Positions 1 through 4,771 of a stretch of 12,144 nt of DNA are shown piece after piece; within the stretch, counting starts at the first letter, position 1; each line of letters starts with the position of its first letter. The stretch is taken from NCBI GenBank assembly GCA_946562005.1, contig CAMNVD010000030.1:1-12144 (forward strand), written 5' to 3'. The notes below the pieces were generated by a model. The model saw only the letters and a program-made list of their open reading frames with translations, ran no database searches and was not told where the DNA came from. Both the position numbers and the translations under genes were made by a program. The stretch is from an uncultured Clostridia bacterium. Lineage in GTDB: Bacteria; Bacillota; Dehalobacteriia; UBA4068; JAAVYR01.

Positions 1-404
1 CAGACCTTGCCAAAAAGTATCGGGAATCTGCAGAAGTGGTGCACGCTATCATGGCACACCATGGTGATGTAGAAGCTAATACTCTGGAAGCTGTGCTGGT
101 GCAGGCAGCAGACGCTATCTCTGCGGCTCGTCCAGGCGCAAGACGGGAAACATTGGAATATTACATCAAACGATTAGAAAAACTGGAAGAAATCGCTAAT
201 GGTTTTGATGGGGTAGAAAAATCTTTTGCTATTCAGGCCGGCCGGGAAATCCGCATTATGGTACAGCCTGATAAGATTGATGATACGACAAGTCCATTGT
301 TAGCTAGAGAAATCGTGAAAAAAATAGAAGCAGAGCTGGAATACCCAGGACAAATCAAAGTTGTCTTGATTCGAGAAACCCGTTCTGTAGATTATGCAAA
401 ATAG
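1..404 (+). CDS. rny: Ribonuclease Y, C-terminal part (5' end outside window)
   Basis: This is the C-terminal portion of RNase Y, the membrane-anchored endoribonuclease that starts mRNA decay in many Bacillota. The reading frame is open from base 3 and ends at TAG 402-404. About 133 residues are present. They cover the end of the HD domain (AHHGDVEANT, then QAADAISAARPGARRE) and the conserved tail (EKSFAIQAGREIRIMV and a terminal VIRETRSVDYAK), which is near-diagnostic of the family. The N-terminal membrane helix, coiled coil, KH domain and main HD metal ligands lie upstream of the window. The GTG at 36 is only an internal valine codon. A strong terminator follows the stop, so downstream genes use another promoter. 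In Bacillus the gene is followed by ymdB; here an extra gene lies between them. Confidence 0.97.
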   Translation, partial: DLAKKYRESAEVVHAIMAHHGDVEANTLEAVLVQAADAISAARPGARRETLEYYIKRLEKLEEIANGFDGVEKSFAIQAGREIRIMVQPDKIDDTTSPLLAREIVKKIEAELEYPGQIKVVLIRETRSVDYAK

Positions 405-411
405 GATATAT

Positions 412-441
412 AAAAATAAGCTGCGAAATCAGCTTATTTTT
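412..441 (+). terminator. Rho-independent terminator after rny
   Basis: A perfect 12-bp inverted repeat (AAAAATAAGCTG / CAGCTTATTTTT) encloses a 6-nt loop, with T-rich sequence on the right arm and after it. It starts 8 bp after the rny stop codon. The A-run on the left would also allow some termination in the reverse direction. Confidence 0.85.
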
Positions 442-467
442 ATTTTAAAACGAAGGCCTTTCTTTCA

Positions 468-496
468 TTGCTGTTTTCGGCATATGATGATATAAT
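468..496 (+). promoter_or_regulatory. Sigma-A-type promoter for the 180-aa gene and ymdB
   Basis: A -35-like TTGCTG (468-473) and a consensus -10 TATAAT (491-496) are separated by exactly 17 bp. The site lies between the rny terminator and the next gene, giving a leader of roughly 35 nt. The -35 matches consensus at three of six positions. Confidence 0.6.
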
Positions 497-536
497 TAAA
501 TATTATCTTTTAGTGATATGATATTTGGAGTAAGAA

Positions 537-1079
537 ATGTTTAAGAATATATTTAAAAGAAAAGAAAAAGAAAAAAACTTGGCCATGAATACGGTCAATC
601 TATTGGCCGGTATCTTAGTCCATTATCCGGAAATCAGCATGGTACAATATGACCCGATTACCCAATGTTTACAATTTTCTTATACTATTGACGGTTCATT
701 GTTGAAGGGGCTGGAGATTCCTGAGCTTTTTTTAGAAAGAGATTTGTTTTTGGGCATTCAGGGCTATCATCGTTTTAATAAGATTTATTCACAGGTAACG
801 GAAGTAGAAATTGAGCATATTGCGCCTTTTGCAAATGTAGTGATTCGGCGGGATTTGAAGTCTTTTTCACCTCGGGAAATTTCTTTTATCTTAGCCCTGC
901 TTTCCCAAACGATTCCTGGTTTCTTTGCCATTGATGGGATGGACCGGCGGGAATTGGAGGACCTGGCTATGGGGGAAGAGCCTTTTAGTGTGCGTTTAGA
1001 AAACGTAAATAATGTATCCGGACAACGGGAAATCGTTGCTTTTCGGGATAAAGAGAGAGTGTTATTTTATAACAAATAA
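537..1079 (+). CDS. Unrecognised 180-aa protein between rny and ymdB
   Basis: I do not recognise the family. The protein is soluble in appearance, with no signal peptide or membrane helix. It has a very basic N-terminus (FKNIFKRKEKEK, residues 2-13) followed by an apparently compact alpha/beta domain rich in aromatic and hydrophobic residues. The ATG at 537 is preceded by TTGGAG (525-530) at 6 nt. The next in-frame ATG (codon 17) has no Shine-Dalgarno sequence, so 537 is preferred. It has its own promoter upstream and lies 29 bp before ymdB, so the two are probably co-transcribed. In Bacillus rny and ymdB are adjacent, so this gene interrupts a conserved pair. A role linked to RNA decay or to YmdB is only an inference from position. 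Confidence 0.85.
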   Translation: MFKNIFKRKEKEKNLAMNTVNLLAGILVHYPEISMVQYDPITQCLQFSYTIDGSLLKGLEIPELFLERDLFLGIQGYHRFNKIYSQVTEVEIEHIAPFANVVIRRDLKSFSPREISFILALLSQTIPGFFAIDGMDRRELEDLAMGEEPFSVRLENVNNVSGQREIVAFRDKERVLFYNK

Positions 1080-1108
1080 TGAGGAAACCATAGGAAAAGG
1101 ATGTTATC

Positions 1109-1894
1109 ATGCGAGTATTATTTATCGGTGATGTGGTAGGGAAACCTGGACGCATCATGCTGGAGCGATATTTACCGGAGTTGATAAAAAGTGAGCAGGT
1201 TGATTGTGTTATTGTCAATGGGGAAAATGCTGCTGCTGGTGTAGGGATTAATAAAAAAATCTTTCAGGAAATTATTAATTTCGGTGTGGATATTGTAACC
1301 ATGGGAAATCATGTCTGGGGTAATCGGGATATTATTCAGTTCATTGACCGTGAGGAGCGTTTGGTTCGTCCTTTGAACTTACCGCCGGAAAGTCCTGGAA
1401 AAGGTTATCAAATCGTATCTATTGGTGATAACAAGGTAGCTGTTATCAATGTATTGGGTACTATCTTTCTAAGCGGAAGTAGTACTAGTCCTTTTCATCA
1501 TGTGGAAGCAGTGATAAAAGAAATCAGAGCTATAACGCCTTATATTTTTGTGGATTTTCATGGAGAGGCTACATCTGAAAAACAGGCATTTGCCTGGTAT
1601 TTTGATGGTCGAGTGACTGCTGTTATCGGCACCCATACCCATGTGCCTACAGCAGACAGTCGCATCTTACCTCGGGGGACTGCATTTCAGTGTGACGCTG
1701 GTATGACAGGGCCTAATGACGGTATTCTGGGGATGGATAGGGAGATTGTGTTGAAACGATTTGTGACGGGGCTGCCAGAGCGATTTCAGGTGGCTAGCGG
1801 TGATATGCAGCTCAATGGGGTTCTTATTGATTGTGATGCACAGGGTAAAAGTACGGATATTCGCCGTGTGCAAATATTCCAGCCATCTATTTAA
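1109..1894 (+). CDS. ymdB: YmdB family metallophosphoesterase (cyclic-nucleotide phosphodiesterase)
   Basis: YmdB-type enzymes are dinuclear-metal phosphoesterases; the Bacillus subtilis member hydrolyses 2',3'- and 3',5'-cyclic nucleotides and influences biofilm formation and RNase Y-linked RNA turnover. The 261-residue length is usual. All expected ligand motifs are visible: GDVVG with D8, NGEN with E39 and N40, GNH with N67 and H68, DFHGE with H151, and GTHTHVPTAD with H176 and H178. The ATG at 1109 follows AGGAAAAGG (1092-1100) at a good distance. It sits directly after the unrecognised 180-aa gene and before spoVS, preserving the Bacillus order rny-ymdB-spoVS. No terminator separates it from spoVS, so some readthrough is likely. 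Catalytic competence is inferred from the intact motifs. Confidence 0.95.
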   Translation: MRVLFIGDVVGKPGRIMLERYLPELIKSEQVDCVIVNGENAAAGVGINKKIFQEIINFGVDIVTMGNHVWGNRDIIQFIDREERLVRPLNLPPESPGKGYQIVSIGDNKVAVINVLGTIFLSGSSTSPFHHVEAVIKEIRAITPYIFVDFHGEATSEKQAFAWYFDGRVTAVIGTHTHVPTADSRILPRGTAFQCDAGMTGPNDGILGMDREIVLKRFVTGLPERFQVASGDMQLNGVLIDCDAQGKSTDIRRVQIFQPSI

Positions 1895-1923
1895 CACTTT
1901 GCTGAATATTTCGTAAAAAAGAG

Positions 1924-1951
1924 AGATAAAAATTTCCTCTTTGCATATATA
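1924..1951 (+). promoter_or_regulatory. Possible promoter upstream of spoVS
   Basis: The 110-bp gap before spoVS holds AGATAAA (1924-1930), 13 bp, then CATATATA (1944-1951). This loosely resembles the mother-cell sporulation sigma-E pattern (KMATATT - about 14 - CATACAMT) but has several mismatches. TTGCAT (1941-1946) followed by a poor -10 is an alternative weak sigma-A reading. Neither is strong; the gap suggests a promoter but does not define it. Confidence 0.22.
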
Positions 1952-1983
1952 TGAACGAAAGCAATAAAAACGCTGTATATGCA
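1942..1983 (+). repeat. 8-bp inverted repeat in the spoVS leader
   Basis: TGCATATA (1942-1949) and TATATGCA (1976-1983) are perfect inverted repeats separated by 26 nt. The right arm ends 7 nt before the spoVS Shine-Dalgarno sequence GAGGAGG (1991-1997). It could be an operator or a weak hairpin next to the ribosome-binding site. The arms are AT-rich, so chance is a real alternative. Confidence 0.35.
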
Positions 1984-2004
1984 GAACTATGAGGAGGAAA
2001 TAAC

Positions 2005-2265
2005 ATGGAAGTGTTAAAAGTATCAGCAAAATCTAATCCAAATTCTGTTGCGGGAGCCTTGGCCGGTGTGTTACGGGAGCGAGGCGGTGCGGAAATCCAA
2101 GCCATTGGTGCCGGCGCTATCAATCAAGCAGTAAAGGCAGTAGCTGTAGCTAGAGGGTTCGTAGCGCCTGGTGGTGTGGATTTAATCTGCATTCCTGCCT
2201 TTACAGATATTGTTATTGATGGACAGCCACGGACAGCTATTAAATTAATCGTAGAACCTAGATAG
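2005..2265 (+). CDS. spoVS: Stage V sporulation protein S (SpoVS), Alba-like
   Basis: SpoVS is a small Alba-like protein needed in Bacillus for spore coat assembly and septum-related events; its biochemical role is not settled and it also occurs in bacteria that do not sporulate. The 86-residue length is exactly the family size. The sequence is highly characteristic: EVLKVSAKSNPNSVAGALAG at the start, GAGAINQAVKAVAVARGFVA in the middle, and FTDIVIDGQPRTAIKLIVEPR at the end. The ATG at 2005 follows a very strong GAGGAGG (1991-1997), which suggests efficient translation. It lies 110 bp after ymdB and is closed by its own terminator. Its presence marks the organism as Bacillota-like but does not show that it forms spores. 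Confidence 0.97.
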   Translation: MEVLKVSAKSNPNSVAGALAGVLRERGGAEIQAIGAGAINQAVKAVAVARGFVAPGGVDLICIPAFTDIVIDGQPRTAIKLIVEPR

Positions 2266-2266
2266 A

Positions 2267-2298
2267 GAAAAGGCCTTGTCGCTTTGACAGGCCTTTTT
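2267..2298 (+). terminator. Rho-independent terminator after spoVS
   Basis: The stem AAAAGGCCT-GTC pairs with GAC-AGGCCTTTT around a 5-nt loop (GCTTT), with one bulged T at 2277. A T-run lies on the right arm. It begins immediately after the spoVS stop codon. A TTGACA hexamer (2284-2289) sits inside it, but no -10 is found at a workable distance. Confidence 0.85.
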
Positions 2299-2336
2299 CT
2301 TGTTTAATTTTGGCTGTATAGAGGGGGAGATTTGTT

Positions 2337-3320
2337 TTGCGGATTGATTGTCATTGTGATACTGTTATGCATAGCCGTAAAGAACTATTGTGGAAAAATC
2401 CACAGTGTCATTGTGATTTCCATCGCTTGCGGCAGGTTGTAGATATTCAGTTTATGGCGGTATTTCCTTATCTAGATAAGGTTAATGGTGCGCATAGCGG
2501 ACAGGCGCCATTGTTGACGGAGGAACTAATTGACCGATTAGTAGAGGCGGTGGCGCTTTTTCCGGAGGCCGTTGGAATTATTCGGAATCAAGAGGATATG
2601 TTACGTTACCAGGAACAGCAGAGGCTGGGTATGCTTATCAGCATAGAAGGCGGTGAGGCTTTAGGCGAGGATTTAGCTCGATTAGATGACTATTTTCATC
2701 TAGGGGTACGGGCGATAGGCCTTACCTGGAACTATGAAAATAGTTTAGCTTGGGGCTGCAATAGTGATAAAGGTTTAAAAGAGGGTATGTTATTAGGTAT
2801 CCATGATGGGGTGAAGCATTTTGGTATGGCAGTGATTGAGCGGGCTAATGAGTTAGGAATGGTAGTGGATTTGGCCCATTTGAGCTATCATGGTTTTTGG
2901 CGGGCGTTAGGGGTTTGTCAGAAGCCGGTATTGGTGAGCCATGGCAATTGTTATGCGCTTTGTCCTCATGTGCGGAATTTACGAGACGAGCAATTAAAAG
3001 CGTTAGCAGAATATAACGGTGTGTTAGGTATTTCTTTTGTACCGGCCTTTTTAAATGAAAAGATGGAGCAGACTATAGAAGATATTTTGCAGCATATTGA
3101 TTATGGTGTAAATGTAGCAGGTATTGACCATATTGGTATTGGCTCTGATTTTGATGGTGTGGATACGCTGCCGCAAGGTGTTCGTGACTGTCTGTTTCTT
3201 TCTTATCTGGAAGAGGCCTTGGATAAGCGAGGCTATGATGCTGAGGCTATTAATAAAATCATGGGAGATAATGTGTATCGAGTGTTGATGGCAAATCTGC
3301 CTGAGCGGAATCATTTATAA
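2337..3320 (+). CDS. Membrane dipeptidase family (peptidase M19) dipeptidase
   Basis: M19 enzymes are zinc-dependent dipeptidases related to renal dipeptidase; bacterial members cleave various dipeptides, including ones with a D-residue. The 327 residues cover one TIM-barrel domain with no signal peptide, so the enzyme is probably cytosolic. Expected zinc ligands are visible: H6 and D8 in DCHCDT, E104 in ISIEGGEAL, H181 in VDLAHLS, and H202 in VLVSHGN. R213 and D271 (GIGSDFDGV) match the substrate-binding and catalytic positions. The start is TTG at 2337, because GAGGGGGA (2321-2328) is 8 nt upstream and the family normally begins just before the D-x-H-x-D motif. No promoter is clear between the spoVS terminator and the gene. 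The physiological substrate cannot be told from the sequence. Confidence 0.93.
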   Translation: MRIDCHCDTVMHSRKELLWKNPQCHCDFHRLRQVVDIQFMAVFPYLDKVNGAHSGQAPLLTEELIDRLVEAVALFPEAVGIIRNQEDMLRYQEQQRLGMLISIEGGEALGEDLARLDDYFHLGVRAIGLTWNYENSLAWGCNSDKGLKEGMLLGIHDGVKHFGMAVIERANELGMVVDLAHLSYHGFWRALGVCQKPVLVSHGNCYALCPHVRNLRDEQLKALAEYNGVLGISFVPAFLNEKMEQTIEDILQHIDYGVNVAGIDHIGIGSDFDGVDTLPQGVRDCLFLSYLEEALDKRGYDAEAINKIMGDNVYRVLMANLPERNHL

Positions 3321-3331
3321 ATGTTTTAAGT

Positions 3332-3364
3332 GAGAAGATGAAATCAGAAGGGTTTCATCTTTTC
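3332..3364 (+). terminator. Probable terminator after the dipeptidase gene
   Basis: GAGAAGATGAAA (3332-3343) pairs with TTTCATCTTTTC (3353-3364), with one G-T wobble and a 9-nt loop. The T-tract is interrupted (CTTTTCTTATG), so termination may be partial. Confidence 0.6.
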
Positions 3365-3369
3365 TTATG

Positions 3370-3378
3370 TGGTATAAT
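3370..3378 (+). promoter_or_regulatory. Extended -10 promoter for the PHP gene
   Basis: TGG-TATAAT is a consensus extended -10 element (TGn plus TATAAT). No good -35 is found 17 bp upstream, as expected for extended -10 promoters. It overlaps the end of the preceding terminator region and would give a leader of about 40 nt. Confidence 0.55.
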
Positions 3379-3410
3379 AGATAGGAAAGTATATTAAAAC
3401 ATATTTATGA

Positions 3411-3417
3411 GAAAGGA
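3411..3417 (+). promoter_or_regulatory. Ribosome-binding site that favours a GTG start
   Basis: GAAAGGA directly abuts the ATG at 3418, leaving no spacing for it. It lies 9 nt before the in-frame GTG at 3427, which is therefore the more likely initiation codon. Confidence 0.55.
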
Positions 3418-3426
3418 ATGCTAGTC

Positions 3427-4236
3427 GTGGGCGGATTTGATATGCACGTGCATAGTGTGGCTTCTGATGGCAAATATACGATTAGAGAGATCGTAGACCA
3501 AGCAAAGGCTATGGGCCTAGATGGCGTTGCCATTACAGACCATGATACGGTGCAGGGCCTAGCTGATATTGTGACTATCAGCAGGGAGATGCAGTTTCCC
3601 ATTTTCCCCGGCATTGAGATTAGTACTGTCTGGGAAGGAAAATCTGTTCATATATTAGGATATTTGTTTGATGCTCACAACCAAGTACTTTTGGACTGGT
3701 TAGAAAAACGTCAGACAGAGCGGATAGCTCGTGTAAGAAATATTTTAGCGCAGTTGCGGGAGAAAGGGGTTATCCTAGCAGAACAGGAAATTTTAAATCA
3801 GCAAAATACAGGGTCTTTAGGCCGGGTACACATTGGCCTAGCGATGATAAAGGCGGGCTATGCCTATACATTGGATCAGGTGTTTCGTAAGTGGCTAGGG
3901 GAGGATGGGCCGATCAACATTCCGTCGCATAAGGTAACACCGAAAGACGCTATGGCAATTATTCATCAGGCGGGCGGGGTTTGTGCCGTTGCCCATCCTG
4001 GGTTATCCGGTTGTGACCCGTGGCTAGAATTATTTTGTAGCTGGGGATTGGATGGTATCGAGGCCTATCATCCGGAGCATAAGAAAAAACAACGAAAACG
4101 GTATATACAATTCGCAGCCGACCATGGCTTATTCCTTACGGCTGGCTCGGATTTTCATAGGGAAGGACTGGGCTGCTGTGCTCTTGTGGCTGAAGCCTTG
4201 CCGGAGCAGTTTCGTATCTTTGCTGGTACTGTTTAA
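3427..4236 (+). CDS. PHP domain phosphoesterase, RNase AM/YciV-like
   Basis: This is a single-domain PHP protein related to Escherichia coli YciV (RNase AM), which removes 5' nucleotides from short RNAs and 5S rRNA precursors and hydrolyses 3',5'-bisphosphonucleotides. PHP metal-site motifs are in order: DMHVHS with H7 and H9, SDG with D14, AITDHD with D38 and H39, GIEIS with E64, VHILGY with H75, then VAHPG and AGSDFHR near the C-terminus. It has 269 residues from GTG 3427, or 272 if ATG 3418 is used; the Shine-Dalgarno position favours GTG. It has its own extended -10 promoter. The RNA-processing role is inferred from family resemblance; related PHP proteins differ in substrate. Confidence 0.88.
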   Translation: MGGFDMHVHSVASDGKYTIREIVDQAKAMGLDGVAITDHDTVQGLADIVTISREMQFPIFPGIEISTVWEGKSVHILGYLFDAHNQVLLDWLEKRQTERIARVRNILAQLREKGVILAEQEILNQQNTGSLGRVHIGLAMIKAGYAYTLDQVFRKWLGEDGPINIPSHKVTPKDAMAIIHQAGGVCAVAHPGLSGCDPWLELFCSWGLDGIEAYHPEHKKKQRKRYIQFAADHGLFLTAGSDFHREGLGCCALVAEALPEQFRIFAGTV

Positions 4237-4255
4237 GAGAGGCTGTGTGGTAAAC

Positions 4256-4282
4256 ATAAATAAGGACAGCTTTGCATATACT
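4256..4282 (+). promoter_or_regulatory. Possible promoter upstream of the coiled-coil gene
   Basis: ATAAA (4256-4260), 14 bp, then CATATACT (4275-4282) resembles the sigma-E promoter layout. TATACT (4277-4282) could instead be a sigma-A -10 with a poor -35. The string CTTTGCATATA here (4270-4280) also occurs upstream of spoVS at 1939-1949. This is weak evidence. Confidence 0.25.
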
Positions 4283-4310
4283 AATCTAACAGGAGGATAA
4301 TCATTAGATT
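4283..4310 (+). repeat. Small hairpin with AGGAGG in its loop
   Basis: AATCTAA (4283-4289) and TTAGATT (4304-4310) form a perfect 7-bp stem. The 14-nt loop contains AGGAGG (4291-4296), the strongest Shine-Dalgarno sequence nearby. That sequence is 23 to 29 nt from the plausible starts of the next gene, too far to serve it directly, and no ATG, GTG or TTG opens a convincing gene at the right distance from it. Its purpose is unclear. Confidence 0.35.
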
Positions 4311-4325
4311 GGGGGTAAGTTGTCA

Positions 4326-4580
4326 ATGCAAAAACAAGAAACTGGGGTTAACGGGGCTTATGAAGCCGTTCAAATAGATTTATTAGAAGCAGAAATTAAC
4401 TTTCTCCGCGCAAAGGTTTCGGCATTAAGAGAAAGTCGTCAAGTGCTGATGGGGCTTTTGCAGCAGCAAATGGCGGCGGAACGCCACCATATAAATTTAT
4501 TGGAGCAGGATATTGCCCGTCTCAAAAAGGAAAATCTTTTTTATAAAAAACAGACGTTGCAAAGGAGAATTACTTCATAA
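4326..4580 (+). CDS. Unrecognised small coiled-coil protein
   Basis: I do not recognise the family. The 84 residues are mostly helical with leucine/isoleucine heptad spacing from about residue 16 to 75 (for example IDLLEAEINFLRAKVSALRE, and later INLLEQDIARLKKEN), interrupted by a glutamine-rich stretch (LLQQQM). It is charged, has no membrane segment, and ends basic (QRRITS). ATG 4326 is chosen because GGGGGT (4311-4316) lies 9 nt upstream; TTG 4320 would be only 3 nt away. It stands alone between the PHP gene (89 bp upstream) and guaB (191 bp downstream), with a possible promoter of its own. A dimerising adaptor or structural protein is plausible, but nothing in the sequence points to a function. 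Confidence 0.75.
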   Translation: MQKQETGVNGAYEAVQIDLLEAEINFLRAKVSALRESRQVLMGLLQQQMAAERHHINLLEQDIARLKKENLFYKKQTLQRRITS

Positions 4581-4634
4581 TTAGGGACTGTCAGAAAAAA
4601 TCAGAGAAAATAAGGGGAAATTGCGAAAAAGGTG

Positions 4635-4664
4635 TTGTTTTCTATGGGGCTTTGGTGGTAAAAT
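4635..4664 (+). promoter_or_regulatory. Probable guaB promoter
   Basis: TTGTTT (4635-4640), 18 bp, then TAAAAT (4659-4664) preceded by TGG, giving an extended -10. Transcription would start near 4671 and leave a leader of about 100 nt before guaB. Confidence 0.5.
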
Positions 4665-4693
4665 AATTATTAATATAGGTGCATTATTTTTAT

Positions 4694-4732
4694 CAGGACA
4701 AGCGTTGCCTTGTCTGGGCGAATATGCGCATA
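4694..4732 (+). promoter_or_regulatory. Hairpin and palindrome in the guaB leader
   Basis: The leader contains a stem CAG-ACAAG / CTTGT-CTG (4694-4702 with 4709-4716, one bulged G, 6-nt loop), followed by the perfect palindrome TATGCGCATA (4723-4732). No T-run follows the hairpin, so it is not a simple terminator. I see no match to the purine riboswitch or another aptamer I know. It could be a regulatory RNA element or a DNA operator; function is not demonstrated. Confidence 0.4.
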
Positions 4733-4752
4733 GCGGACTAGAAAATATTGAA

Positions 4753-4762
4753 TAAGAAAGGG
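4753..4762 (+). promoter_or_regulatory. Ribosome-binding site that favours the TTG start of guaB
   Basis: AAGAAAGGGA-type sequence ends directly at the ATG at 4763, which leaves no spacing for that codon. It lies 9 nt before TTG 4772, where the encoded protein begins MVEKFAKEGITFDDVLL, matching the usual N-terminus of the family. Confidence 0.6.
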
Positions 4763-4771
4763 ATGGCAAAA

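Noticed and set aside
2284..2322. TTGACA (2284-2289) as the -35 of a dipeptidase promoter
   Set aside because: It lies in the spoVS terminator, and the only -10-like sequences (TTTAAT at 2303, TATAGA at 2317) are at wrong distances.
4052..4300. 82-codon open frame overlapping the 3' end of the PHP gene
   Set aside because: It lies almost entirely inside a confident gene in another frame, has no ribosome-binding site and its product resembles nothing; it is a shadow frame.
2489..4738. 14-base identical string TGCGCATAGCGGAC in the dipeptidase gene (2489-2502) and the guaB leader (4725-4738)
   Set aside because: One copy is inside a well-conserved coding frame. A single 14-base match is not far from chance in a 12-kb window (about 0.3 expected), and no longer repeat or boundary surrounds it.
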